From Rachicladosporium sp. CCFEE 5018 (taxonomy: Eukaryota; Ascomycota; Dothideomycetes; Cladosporiales; Cladosporiaceae): DNA of 64,000 nucleotides. The stretch spans positions 939,097 to 1,003,096 of the forward strand of contig KZ111143.1 of NCBI GenBank assembly GCA_002077045.2, written 5' to 3'. Position numbers and translations under genes: made by a program. Of the stretch, positions 52,403 to 63,519 are shown one piece after another. The notes below the pieces were generated by a model. It made no database searches and had not been told where the DNA came from. It was given only the letters and a program-made list of their open reading frames with translations. The first letter of the stretch is position 1, and each line of letters starts with the position of its first letter.

Positions 52403-52639
52403 GCTTGGCCTCTAGTGTTGAGATGGATGGATGTGATTGTCGGGCTAGGTTGCATGGTAGCAGTCGTTGGTAGGAGTTGTTAGTGGGGTTCGTTAGAGAT
52501 AGAAAATCTATGATCTTTTGGCTCGCTTTCTCCGAAGCTCCGATCACTATATATGCAAGATTATCTTCTCCATTGCCCAGGTCATCGACATTAGCATCGC
52601 ATTATTACAGCACCTGACTCCGCCTCTCCGTCCTCTACC

Positions 52640-53779
52640 TTAAACCATACCCATCAAACTCACCTGCCCCATCCCAGCGCCCACATGCCCCACCCCCTTA
52701 ACCTCCTCCAAAGACACCAACCGAACCAACTCCGGCTCCTTCGGCACATCCGGAACATCCCTCGTATCAAACGGATCCAACAACTCGTCCTGCGCGGTGC
52801 CAGGTGTAGGCGGAATAGTACTCAACTTCTTCCCCCATTGATGCTCCGAAAACTTCGGCGCCGCAAAAGCCGCCGGCAGCGCCGTGGGACAACCCGCGGA
52901 AACAGAACTGCGAACATAGTTTGGCGTGCGGTAGACGGGCTGCTGTTGGGCGCCGACACTGTGAAGGCTGGAGACGGAGCCGTTTCGCATGTGCGCTGCG
53001 CTGTTATTCGAGGCGACGCTGGCACTGCGGGAGGAGACGGCAATCGAGGGGGCGAATGCGTTGGACATGCGACGGAACACGGAGGCGCCTGCAGAGGCTA
53101 TGGAATTGCTGCGCGGGGAGTTGGTGGAGCTACCTGGGGATTCGGGGGCGGAGTTTGTGTCCATTAGGGAGAAGATGCCGCGGAGACCGGCGACTGCGGA
53201 GCCAATGGCGGACTTGACGACCGAGCAGCTTTCTTCTAGGCGGATGAAGTCGTCGAGCTTGGTGTCGAGGGTCTGCATTTGTTGGAGGGAGACTTGGACA
53301 CAGTCCGCTATGAGTGTGAGGCCGGTGATCCAGACATGGGCTATGAACTCCTGCACTCGCTCGGGTTGTTGATTGATCAGGGCGACTGCGGAATTGGACA
53401 TCTTGTCGATGGCCATATCAGCCATGTTGCGCTGCATCGTGATGTCGACGTATAGCTTGGCCAGCGTGGTTTCCATCTTGTCATGGCTGTCATCTGGGCT
53501 TGCTAGCGAGCCCTTGACGCCATCGTAGACGTTCTGGAAAGCATCTTGATGCACGTACGCCAAGCCTGCGTTCAGATTGTCCATGGCGGCCAGGAGGATG
53601 TCCGCATCGTCGCCCAGTTCTGCAGAAAGCGTGGCGACATGATTTGTGCCGTCGATCAGACTCGCAGCCTGCAGTGCCTTGAAGAAGGTGAAGTCCCCGC
53701 TGCGGCTAGCAGCATGCAAATTATGCCGTACCAAAGCAACTCGCTGTGTCCAGTGAAGCTGCTTCGTATTTGACGACAT
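52640..53779 (-). CDS. Uncharacterised helical protein with Ser-rich tail
   Basis: A single exon, 379 aa from ATG 53779 (MSSNTKQLHWTQRVALVRHN..); the frame extends ten codons up to a GTG. The first ~215 residues are mostly alpha-helical, without signal peptide or membrane span, and include SLIDGTNHVATLSAELGDD and CVQVSLQQMQTLDTKLDDFI. The rest is low-complexity Ser/Asn/Ala with likely phosphorylation sites (PESPGSSTNSPRSNS) and ends in a short hydrophobic VSLMGMV. I do not recognise a family. Coding status is supported by the length of the frame and good codon bias. An upstream exon cannot be excluded. Confidence 0.7.
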   Translation of the reverse strand: MSSNTKQLHWTQRVALVRHNLHAASRSGDFTFFKALQAASLIDGTNHVATLSAELGDDADILLAAMDNLNAGLAYVHQDAFQNVYDGVKGSLASPDDSHDKMETTLAKLYVDITMQRNMADMAIDKMSNSAVALINQQPERVQEFIAHVWITGLTLIADCVQVSLQQMQTLDTKLDDFIRLEESCSVVKSAIGSAVAGLRGIFSLMDTNSAPESPGSSTNSPRSNSIASAGASVFRRMSNAFAPSIAVSSRSASVASNNSAAHMRNGSVSSLHSVGAQQQPVYRTPNYVRSSVSAGCPTALPAAFAAPKFSEHQWGKKLSTIPPTPGTAQDELLDPFDTRDVPDVPKEPELVRLVSLEEVKGVGHVGAGMGQVSLMGMV

Positions 53780-54524
53780 GATCGCTGAGAATGGCGAGGA
53801 TATCGACACGTGCGAGGGTTATGCGGATCGGAGACGCTGGAATGCAGATGATGTAGGACTGTAGGATCCCTTGCAACAGGGTAAAAGAAGCGAGCACCAA
53901 CAACTGACTACCGCCCATTGTCCTCTGGTGGTGTGAGCATTATGTCCATGGCGTGATATCATCGGTAATCCTGATAAATCAGTGCACTGCTTATAGGCAT
54001 TGCTGTCTCGGGATCATTTCCATCGAGCCGATCGGGTTCGCTTGTAGGCGTTCTTTGTTCCATCTCCCGTTTGCAGACTATTGTTCGCTTACCTGGCCAT
54101 GCTCAGTGACGACGTCAGTGACCAGAGTATCAAAGGCAGAGACACTTCACAGCTTCCGAGCTCTGCCTGTAGGTAGCATTGTTAGCACGCTCAGTCACGA
54201 TGCTGGGTAGAGGCTAGAGAACGACTGCAGGTGGCCGCTGAGTCGAGTGGCGCGAAATCGCGCTGCAACGATCGACACATGTTACGCAGTGGCACTTGGA
54301 GCGCAGGCTGAGTGCGAGATCATAACGTGCAGTGAAGTGCGACGGGTGACGTGAAGATGGAGGATTGAAGGTGGAGGTTGATGATCAAGGTGAACTTAAT
54401 GCCAAGACCTCTGCACGTGACGAGCAATTCATCGTGGCTGTCAAGGACTGGAGTTTTTTCTCAATTTGCTTCGGCTCTAAGCTTTCTATGATACATCTAT
54501 ATCTACAGCTTCGTTTCACTGCTT
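53780..54524. other. Intergenic region
   Basis: 745 bp between the start of the helical protein (-) and the SAM50 stop (-). It holds the promoter of the first and the 3' UTR of the second. No other feature seen. Confidence 0.45.
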
Positions 54525-56140
54525 TTACAAGAAGCTCAGACCTACCCCAAAGCTAAACCCCTTCCTCCCCTCCTCGCCCTTCCGTATAACGAGCGGCAGC
54601 GAGAAGTTCACCTCGAACCTCGCCGCCGGATGCGCATACACCAGTCCCACGCCCGCCGCAGCACTCGGAAGCCCATTGCCAAGCTCTCGTAGCGTCTCAG
54701 ACACACTGCTCGACACTTCTCGGGAACTCATACCCTGCTCTTTCTCCCGTCTCGAGTCCTTGAGCGCAAGTAACCGTCCGCCGTTGATGAAAGCCTGGAA
54801 GCGAAGAGGTGTCTCTTTTCCCCAGTGAGGTAAAGGGAAGAGCAGCGACGCGCCTCCAGCAGCGTAGACGTCGCCTCCAAGCGCATCGTTGCTGTCTCGA
54901 GGTCCCAGCCCGCTGAGTCTGAACCCCCGAACATCGGTCGGTCCGCCAAGCTGAAACCGATCGTTGATCCTGCTGTGTGCCGGTCCAGACTGCCCGCCAA
55001 GCGTAAGCGGATACAGCACCCCTCCCCTTAGCCCCGCAGTGAACGAAACTCCGCTCTCTCCCTCCACGCCCGGTAACGGCACAGGCACAGCAGCCTGCGA
55101 CTCCAGCTCCACCTTCCCGAACGCCACATCCCCCGCCAGTGGGCCCAGTCCGGCGATCTCAGTGACAGTCTTCAACAGTGTCCCGCGTGAAGGCATCATA
55201 GGCACATCCCTCGTATCCCTCGTCCACGTATGCGCAATAGAGCTCTTGAAGCTATCTCCCGCATCCCCTCTCACACTCCCCGAAGCATTCTCCGCCAAAC
55301 TCGTGACCTGTCGCCAGAACCCTCTATATCCTAGCTCGTTCCTCGCTCCCACTGCGTCACGCCAGAGAAGCTTGATGTCCCCGCCTTTCAGCACCTCCTC
55401 GTGGGAAGCCCAGGGTTTGAGTGTACTGCTTGCTACGCCGCCGATTTGAAGTTGCAGATCGGGGTCTGAGAGGATTGGCGAAGAGAACACAGCAGAGTAA
55501 GCACTCCGTGTCCGCGTGCCAATAGAGCCATTGACGTTCAAGCTTTCTGCGCCGCCAAAGAGGTTTCGCAGGATGACGTTCAGGTACGCAGAACCCTCGG
55601 AGCTGCCAGCTTCAGTGCCAGTCTTGATCGTGTACCTCCCTCTTTCCCTTGCAGAAATGAAGACGGCATGATCTGTGGGTGTCGTAGAGGGGCTGGTGGG
55701 CTCAGCAGTGTCGATATAAGTACTTATAGGCGGCGTGAAGATGTCCAACTTCTCCAGCCTCCTCACCGCACTCCCCACCTCTCCCAACGCTTCCTGTAAA
55801 GTGTAGTCCCCCTCTCCATTCCTCGCTAGCACAGGCTCGAATATCCGCTCCAGGAACCCGCGTCGGGTATGCGGTGCGCCTAGCACCTGAACAGACGATA
55901 TCGTGATCGGCTTCGAGGCATTCTGGGCGAGCAGCTCGGTCTGCCGTGTCTGTGAGGTTTCGGCAAGGTGTTGCAGTCGACGATCGAGGTCTTGGGCGCG
56001 TTGCGCGAGGACAGTGGGGTCTATTGGGGTGCGAAGGGCTGCGAAGATCTGTAGCGCGTGAGCTTATGTATTTGAGGAATGAGATCGTGTGAGGAACCTA
56101 CGTCTAGCCCGGACGCACCTGATGGCGTGCCTTCAGCCAT
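54525..56140 (-). CDS. SAM50: Mitochondrial SAM complex beta-barrel subunit Sam50
   Basis: Two exons: 56140-56102 (13 codons, MAEGTPSGASGLD) and 56048-54525, joined over a 53-nt intron (GTAGGT..CTACAG). 520 aa in all. After a helical lead (LAQRAQDLDRRLQHLAETSQ) comes a single POTRA domain (ITISSVQVLGAPHTRRGFLE to the LDIFTPP strand), then a C-terminal Omp85/BamA-type barrel. The loop-6 VRGF motif is at about residue 386 (GGPTDVRGFRLSG), and the last strand ends FSFGVGLSFL, typical of barrels with a terminal aromatic/hydrophobic signal. Sam50 inserts beta-barrel proteins such as Tom40 and porin into the mitochondrial outer membrane. TOM6 from the partner complex is also in this window. Confidence 0.92.
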
Positions 56141-56420
56141 TGGAAGCGGTGCTGTACAGCGAGAAGCTGTGTGATAAAGGCAGAGAGTACCTTGGATGCA
56201 GCTATTGCAAGGGTGAAGTCGGAAGCTACGAAGCCAAGCCTATCAAGTGTGGTAACCAAGTCTGTCCGCTAATTACGCCAGCCTTATATGTTTATAGCGG
56301 ACAGTATTCAACGAGTATTGATGAGCGACGACACGCATTCTATGGCCCACATATTGCCCGTAGATACGGCTACGGCGCAGGAGTCTGACGACCCGACGCA
56401 TCCTCGCATACTTTTGTGCT

Positions 56421-58966
56421 TCACCAATGCCACAACACCTTATAATTCAAGATCCTCCCTCCCAACCTATCCCACTCCACTCCTCCGATCCAACTCTCGT
56501 TCGTGACCCTCAACCCTCCAAATACACTCCCTCCCTTCCAGACCAACATCTCCGGATCCAGCTCCTTCGGCGGCCTTGCGACGAGAATCTCTTTCGGGTA
56601 CTGTGGCATGGCAGCTCTCAACTGCGCTTCGAGGTACGTATGGATTGCTGGAGTCTTCGACATACCGCCTATAAGCATGATACTACCAAGGAGGTCGCGG
56701 CGACGGCGTTCGTCGAGGCCAGAGGCGTGTTCGATTGAGGTCAGGATCGCGCTGTGGAGGGGCATGATGGGCACGACGAGGTCGAGGGCGTTTGTGTCGG
56801 GGAGCGTTGGGTCGCTAGACTCCGTGGCGTCGCCGGGCTGAGGCGTGCCTATGTCTTCTGGTGGTGGAGAGCCGGCGACGGAAGATGCAGGAGTCGTGTC
56901 GCCGTTGCCGTTCATGTAGGGTGGAAGCCCGAGGAGGCGGGCTTTGGAGGGCGTAGAGGTTGACATTGGCGTTGGTAAAGGTCGCGCGGGTTTGACGGGC
57001 GGTGCTGTGACTGTTGAAGGTATGTTCTTGATTGCGTAGTCGAGGACCGCTAGTTGTGCTGGAGACATTGGGTCGTTAGGTCGGCCGTCGTAGAGGTCTG
57101 TTGATAGTGGTATAAGCTTGCGCCGGGCGTTCAGCTTGTCAGTGTGGTCGAAGATTGCTGGACGGAAGTAGCCCTGTCTAATGTCAATACAACACACTGC
57201 TGATCTTGCCATACTGGTCGACTGACCAACGGTGCAAGCATTCCCTCGTCGTACAATTTGAAGTCATACTTCCGAGTCTGCTCTCCGTGCGCCCGGACGT
57301 ACATGGTGTACTGTTGAACGCTGATGTTGTCGTCGCTCATCGTACCATATGTCTCGCGCAGCTCCTTTGCAAGCAACATGTCGTGCCGCCGCAGCAGATT
57401 CAGCTCTTGGTAATTGAACTTGTCGAACAGCATCATTCGGACGAACGTGTCCGTCACATCTGCGCCGCCGTACTTGAGGTTGATGCGGGACTCCTCAATC
57501 ACCATTCCGTCCTCCACGCACGCGATGCTGGTCTTCATATGGCCCATGTCGACCACACAAGAGATGCCGTAGCCTGCGCCAAAAGTCGCCGCCACAGACT
57601 CCTGGATGAAGCACACACGTTGGAAGCCACATTCTACGATCGCTTGCCGCAGCATTTCGGCCACAAAGACCTTTTCGTAAAGGTCAGGAATCACAAAGAC
57701 GGCACTGTACTGTGACCACTCGCGTCGATTTCGGAGGCCAAGCTCGGTCTTGATACTTTCTTCGAGTATCAAGAAGAAGTCACGAATGACCATATTGCGT
57801 GTTGTGTAGTCTTCTTCATTCAGCCAGCCGTAGCGCATAGGCCAGTACAGACGATACTTCGGGCTGGATCTCTCGGGAATCCGCAGCGCTGCATCGCCGA
57901 CGATGTACTCTGGTGCCTGCGTGCGATCGGCTGGAAGCTCAGTCCACTCAACGTGCACTCGATCGTTGTGTTCAGATATAATGTCGGCAGGCACCGCTGT
58001 GTTCCACTTCTGGACTAGTTCTCGAGAATTGGGCAGTACGCGACGCTTGTTTGATCGACGGAAAGTCCTGAAGTCAGTGGCCATGGTATTGTACTGAGTC
58101 GCAAAGTCCTCGCCAAAGAGTTCCTCGGTGGCGCCCTCTTTGCTGAGCTTCTGTCGCTTTGGCAAGGGCTCACTGAGCTCAGATTCGGTGTACTGTGATT
58201 TGTGCGCAATCACCATGGGTACGGTCTTGGGTAGTGCATCAGTAGCCAGTCCCACGCGGAGGTTTGCGCTTCCAGGGTGAAAGATGATGGTTTTGGAGCC
58301 GAAGTTCTCGGAGTCAATGTCGTCCATCGCGTCATCCTCGTCCAACTCTGGGTCAGGCTCGACGAACGGCACGCCATCAGCGGCGCCTTGAGCTCGCGCA
58401 CGATCGATGTCGACTGCTGCCTTCTTTCGGCGGTCTAGGCGCTCGTCATGCTGTAGTCTGAGTGCGAGGACTTGATCATCTCGCTTGAGAAACTCGCTGT
58501 GCAAGAAATGTTAGTCGTGTGTTCAACATGGAGTGACAGTCACAAGACTCTACGGAATGCTGCAGCGATGAGCGATACCTCTTCACGTATTGGCAGTTGA
58601 TAGCGTAAACGTCCTTCTTGCCCTTTCGCAGGCCGTCGAGGATGTTGCGGGCCACCATTATGTGGTTGCGTAGAAAGCAGAAGATGTTGATGGGAACGAC
58701 TTGCACTGAGAAGCAAAGCCGCAGGACTGATCCACGGAAGGTCCGACTCACGTATAGTAATTCTTCTGGTTGATCATGTTGACCTGAGGCCACGTCGAAA
58801 ACTCCATGTTGTTGTCGGTCCGCTGCAGGCCTGCGGGAAGCATGTATTAGCCGTCGAAGCGGTGAGGGAGGATACAAACAACACATTGCACCGTGGATCA
58901 TTCGACTGAGATGTTCAACTTACCCTCCTCCCTTAACAGGGCGCGGCCAGACTTCTTGCCCACCAT
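56421..58966 (-). CDS. ARP8: Arp8, INO80 complex actin-related protein
   Basis: Four exons: 58966-58924, 58830-58752, 58496-57227 and 57173-56421, for 714 aa. The N-terminus MVGKKSGRALLREEG, then RTDNNMEFSTWPQVNMINQK and, across intron 2, YYTEFLKRDDQ, is the highly conserved fungal Arp8 start. The actin fold opens with IIFHPGSANLRVGLATD near residue 115 and continues with VAATFGAGYGISCVVDMGHM. The splice to the last exon restores LAPLGYFRPAIFDH. It ends EWDRLGGRILNYKVLWHW. Arp8 sits in the INO80 Arp8-Arp4-actin module and contacts linker DNA. Introns are 93, 255 and 53 nt; the 255-nt one is unusually long and contains a coding-like stretch. Confidence 0.92.
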
Positions 58967-59322
58967 GCTGGCGGTGGTGCACTTGACCGCTCTGGACTCG
59001 AAGATGAAAGGCTAGTGGAGGACAGGGAGGATGCAATGATTCTACGAGACAATCAGTCGTGACGGCAGATACTCTCGCAAGATCAGGATCGATCAAACGT
59101 ATACGTGTGCTGCCACCACAAGGGTCTGTTGTCTTGCATCTCATTGCACGAGTTCAATGTCTTGGCACGAGGGTGGGATGTCCCGATTGGCACACGTCGA
59201 TGTTCGCGCCCCACTCCCACTCATATGTGCCCTGCCTGAAACAACAAGGCAGCTTCAGAAACAGTACTGTGGACCTTTGATCATTCATCGAGCCCATCCA
59301 TACAATTCGAGCGTTCGCCAAG
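58967..59322. promoter_or_regulatory. Divergent promoter of ARP8 and NTF2
   Basis: 356 bp between the two start codons, so both genes must draw their promoters from here. I see no classical TATA box at a useful distance from either start and no strong palindromic site. Confidence 0.45.
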
Positions 59323-60070
59323 ATGGGCGGTAAGCATATCGCGTATCCCGAGTACTCTATACACGTGAGCTGACCAATAACCTGCCAGACTACCAGGCCA
59401 TAGCCCGTACGGCCCTCCACCACCCCAGTCTCCCTCCGTGGACAATACCCTAACAACACTCCAGAGCAATTCACCGAATTCTACTACAAGACCTTCGACG
59501 CCGATCGCGCCCAGCTCGCACCGCTCTACGTACCGCTTCCGTCACTGTCGCCTTCACTTCACCCACTGACCTTCAGTTCAGCGCGACAACTCCATGCTCA
59601 CATTCGAAGCAAAGCCGTTCCAAGGCACTGCAACCATCATAGGCCAACTGGTGGATCTCCCGTTCAAGCGCATCGAGCACCAGGTCGCGACCGTGGACGC
59701 ACAGCCGAGTAACGATCAGGGCGGGATATTGGTGATCGTCAGTGGGGTGTTGTTGGTACGTACCTTCTATCCTACGATGAGCAGATCACGCTCGGTGAAC
59801 GAGTATGCTTGAGACTTGAACGAGGCAGAGCTGGTCGGCGGCAACCAGTGAAGGCAGACGCGGTGCGCCGCGGCAGGAGGATAGCTAGGCTGGAGCGCAG
59901 AGCGAGCAGGATGACATATTGCAAGAGATGTCGATCAGCTGACACAACCATCACAGGTCGAAGAAGAACGCCGCCCCATGTCCTACACCCAAACCTTCCA
60001 GCTCCTGCCCGAAAGCGGCAACTACTACGTATTCAACGACATCTTCCGACTAGTCTACCCTGCAGCCTAG
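59323..60070 (+). CDS. NTF2: Nuclear transport factor 2
   Basis: Five exons: 59323-59329 (7 nt), 59389-59406 (18 nt), 59465-59529, 59582-59755 and 59957-60070. They total 125 codons plus stop, exactly the length of yeast Ntf2. Spliced, it reads MGDYQAIAQQFTEFYYKTFD.., with RDNSMLTFEAKPFQG, HQVATVDAQPSNDQGGILVI and YYVFNDIFRLVYPAA. Ntf2 is the homodimeric carrier that returns Ran-GDP to the nucleus and binds FxFG nucleoporins. The acidic residues of the Ran pocket (DAQPSND region) are present. Introns are 59, 58, 52 and 201 nt. The first two coding exons are tiny, so the gene is nearly invisible in simple frame scans. Confidence 0.92.
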
Positions 60071-60476
60071 GAAGCATATTGGTACCAGAAAAGTCGCGAA
60101 GCAGTCAAGAGAGTCGAAAAGGAGCCGGGCATACCCAAGATTCGAAAAGTGGCGAAAAGCCAGGCATGCATGGAAGCAGGATTCTTCGTCGAGCTTATGC
60201 GATCGATGGGCCCTGCGCAGCGACCGGAGTTCTCTTTGGCGGTGCAGATGGCGCTGGAGGGGTATAGGAGAGTGCCGTCGCGCTGACGCTATGCGCGTGG
60301 CGTTCTCGTTCAAGTGGCACTGGTGAAGTACGCTCAGGAGGCCAATCCGAAAAGCCTCCCTGTCTTCCATACAGTTCACAGTGTATGGCTCAATATCCAT
60401 TTCATAGTACATCCCAACCGCTATGCACCCAAAAGCCGTCTGCAAAAGCTCAACGTGACTCATTTCCGTCAAGGCT
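60071..60476. other. Intergenic between convergent NTF2 and GAL1
   Basis: 406 bp with two expected 3' UTRs. Open frames that cross it are shadows of the flanking exons. Nothing else supported. Confidence 0.45.
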
Positions 60477-62100
60477 CTACACAGATTCAACCTTTACCTC
60501 AAAAACACAACTCCCACTCCCCGGCTTGCTAACCACCACCGCCTCCTTCCACTTCTCCTCACTCATATCGGAAAACCTCTTCCCATAATACTCCCTCTTC
60601 CAACTCTCTTTCACAGCCTCAACCTTACCCTCAGGCACCAGATGCACACTACAGCCGCCCCACCCGGCACCCGTCAATCGACTGCCATAAGCGCCAGCCT
60701 TCCTCGCCAGTGTGCAAAGCTCATCCAGCTCTGGGCACGAACACTCATACACATCTCTGCAAGAGTCCTGCGTTTCGTTGAGTAGTGCGCCGAGATCTTT
60801 GAGGAGAGTCTCGGTGGCTTCTGGCGTTGTGGCGGGCGGAGAGGAGAGCAGCTCCATGAACCGCAGTACGCGGATGGCTTCGCTGAAGACGTGTAAGGCG
60901 CGTTGCCGGAGCTTGAACTTCTCGGCGCGTACGGGAAATTTCGTCATGAAGTCTTTTCCCAGCTGTGGGATGGGAATATCGAGAATCTCGCTGATCTGCT
61001 CGCGCGTGTAGCCTTCTTCTTGCGGGAGATAGGCATCCACTTTCCCGACGAGGTCGTGGAGTTGAGATTGGAAGTCTTCTTTAGAAGTCTTGGAGTTGTC
61101 GGTGATGGAGGCGTGTTTGGCAATGTAGGCGTCGTGGAAGCCGCGGAGGGAGTAGCCTAGGGGACCGGCATCGGGTTTGAGAGGCGAGAGACCGAAGATC
61201 TTGGCGAGGACGAGGGCGGCGAGCGTGCATTCTACGACTCGGAGGTTGTAGCAGACAGGGCCAGTGGTGTGCTTGTCGGCTGCGACAAATGATTGGGCTA
61301 TCACGAAGACTAGTGGTGAGGAGAGCTGGGGAAAGGAGACGTTTCGGGCGCTGAGCTGGGGGACGAAGGAGACGTAGAGGGCTTGGCCTTGGAGGGGGAA
61401 GACGGAGGCAGATTGGTCCATGCCGCCTGAGTTGACACCTACGGCGCGTTCGGAGACGATGGCGAGTTCGACGAGTTCCTTTTTGTCGACGTCGTGCTCG
61501 CCGTTGGCTTTCATCACCGCGAGAGCGGACGCACAGACGAAGGCTGCCGAAGAGGAGAGTCCGCCACCGGAGGGAACGGTACCGTCGGCGAGGATGTCCA
61601 TGCCGACGCTCTGCTTGAACTCTGATCCTTTCTTGCGAAGAAGCTCAGTCGCGCCAACGAGACCAGACTTGAAGTAGTTCGTCCATTCCAGCGCGGAAGC
61701 GTCGATGTGCACATCTCCAGTATCGGGGATGTCGAATTGCTTGCTCTCGAGCTTTTGTGGGTTGATGTTTGTCAGGCTGATCGTGCTGGGACCGGGTTCC
61801 TGGGGATGTATTGAGACTGCGAGTAGGACGTCGGCTGTCACAGCCATCGGGAGGACTTCATAGAGGGAGTAGTCGATGTGCTGAGGAAATTCATTAGACT
61901 GGGGCGGAGGATATTTTTGTAGGATTGCTCACTTCGCCAATGATATTGACTCTCCCTGGACTTCTACTTATGAAGTCTGGTGCTTTGCCGTATGTTGACT
62001 TGAAGGTCGAGATCAGATGGTTCCATCTCGCCTGTTGCGATTCGACGGCATCTTCAGGGCAGATGTCGGCCAACGATGTCTTCGTTGGCACTGCAGCCAT
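60477..62100 (-). CDS. GAL1: Galactokinase
   Basis: Two exons (62100-61933 and 61880-60477) give 523 aa; the 52-nt intron (GTGAGC..CTCAG) lies inside the galactose-binding signature, whose halves join as PGRVNIIGE and HIDYSLYEVLPMA. The start is ATG 62100 (MAAVPTKTS..). The GHMP ATP-binding motif GGGLSSSAAFVCA lies near residue 160, followed by SERAVGVNSGGMDQSAS with the catalytic Asp region, and GAYGSRLTGAGWGGCSVHLV (motif 3) near the C-terminus. It phosphorylates galactose to galactose-1-phosphate in the Leloir pathway in the cytosol. No other GAL gene is nearby, as usual for filamentous ascomycetes. Confidence 0.94.
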
Positions 62101-62453
62101 GATTGCTGAAGGGGTGGAGATCCTGTTGAGTGAGGTGAACAACGGCCTCGCGAGGATCCAAAGTCGAAGTTGAGACGAAAAGCAATCAATATGCAGACTT
62201 CATGTCAGGTACAAAAGGCAGTTGTATTGCAACTGCAGTACAGATTACCCCACATACGCCACTTCCCGGCACCCATCGGCTCCACGTAGACTGACTTGCT
62301 GTCGCGTGCCATTTCCGTCACTATACATCTATCATCGGATTCGAGTGCGTCCTCAGAATCGTGAGCACACACCTACCTCATCGCCTCAATCCACATCTAG
62401 GCATGTCCTCGCTCGCAATTTCTGCGATGCAAAGCGCTTGACCTGTCTGACCC
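62101..62453. other. Intergenic, GAL1 upstream region
   Basis: 353 bp between the GAL1 start and the stop of the next minus-strand gene; the likely GAL1 promoter. I see no clear Gal4-type CGG-N11-CCG site. Confidence 0.4.
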
Positions 62454-62969
62454 TCAACAGCCACAGACTTCATCCTTGTCGCTTTCCACCTCAGACGGCA
62501 CTCTGGCAACCCGCTGTCTGATCTCCCAAAGCGCGCGTATCAAGTTCTCCCTTCCTTGCCTCCTCTCCTCTTGTTCGCGCTCTCTTAATTTCATCTGCAG
62601 CTGTCTTTCCATCTCGACTACCTCAGCCCACAACACCTTGCTCTGCTCCAAGTCACTATGTGAGTCCCGTCTTCCCTCGATCACGTCTGTGTCAGACGCT
62701 CTTGGCAATTCAAACTTCGCACTCTGTTTCTCCTGCACCACCGAGTCTCGTCTCGCCTTGATCACGACTTTGCCCAATGCCCTTCGCCTTGTGGGACCCG
62801 AACTCTGCTTCCAATCTGTTGCCTTGGTCCGGTCCATCTCGAGATATGCCGTCGATACACGTGATTCAGTGAATACCCTGGTCGGTGCCTGCAGGTTCTT
62901 CGAAATGGCCCGATACATCGCCACATAAAGCGCCGCTGCCGCCAGGACGGTGGTCTCCAGGATAGCCAT
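62454..62969 (-). CDS. Small membrane-anchored coiled-coil protein, unknown
   Basis: A single frame of 171 aa from ATG 62969. It starts with a short hydrophobic helix (MAILETTVLAAAALYVAMYR) that looks like an N-terminal anchor. A basic middle region follows, then a Glu/Arg/Gln-rich coiled coil (EVVEMERQLQMKLREREQEE). I know no family. The organised layout argues for a real gene, but codon bias is weaker than in neighbours and no homolog is recalled. Confidence 0.5.
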   Translation of the reverse strand: MAILETTVLAAAALYVAMYRAISKNLQAPTRVFTESRVSTAYLEMDRTKATDWKQSSGPTRRRALGKVVIKARRDSVVQEKQSAKFELPRASDTDVIEGRRDSHSDLEQSKVLWAEVVEMERQLQMKLREREQEERRQGRENLIRALWEIRQRVARVPSEVESDKDEVCGC

Positions 62970-63519
62970 GATCGTTCTTAGACTCTTTGCGGTTTCGTTG
63001 AGATAGCAACTTCGCGATCGGCTGGATGGGATGCGTTGTCGAGATGAGAATTGTAGCTGTGATGGACGGGAACCCGCGAAGGGCAGTAGGCATTTGTATA
63101 TTCCATGGCGAGTGCGCGATACTACTTTGGCGTAAATGATGCTGGGAGGTGAGGACGTCTGGCGTGGCCAATGAGATAGCAGTGGTCAGATGATCAGATC
63201 GGTGTTGGGGATGAGTCGGCTGGCTGAGCCAATCGAAGTCACGGCAAAGGGCATGACAGTCTAGGACCAGCAGCAATTGACTTCGCCTGAACCTTACGTA
63301 GCATTACAATCGCGTCGAGTACCGACTGAAGGATCGACATCGTATGCATACTGCTGACAACTAATCGTACTGTACACAACACTCCACATCAACGCCGTCG
63401 CTAAGCCTAACAATGACCATTCCCTCTTTTGTCATGATACCCCGTTCTTTCGATGCCATAGTCCAACATGAGCACCGTATCATAGCCCATAGCCAAATGC
63501 TCACACCATAGTCATCCAA
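62970..63519. other. Intergenic region
   Basis: 550 bp between two minus-strand genes; probably the promoter of the 171-aa protein plus the 3' UTR of the last gene. Nothing else seen. Confidence 0.4.
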
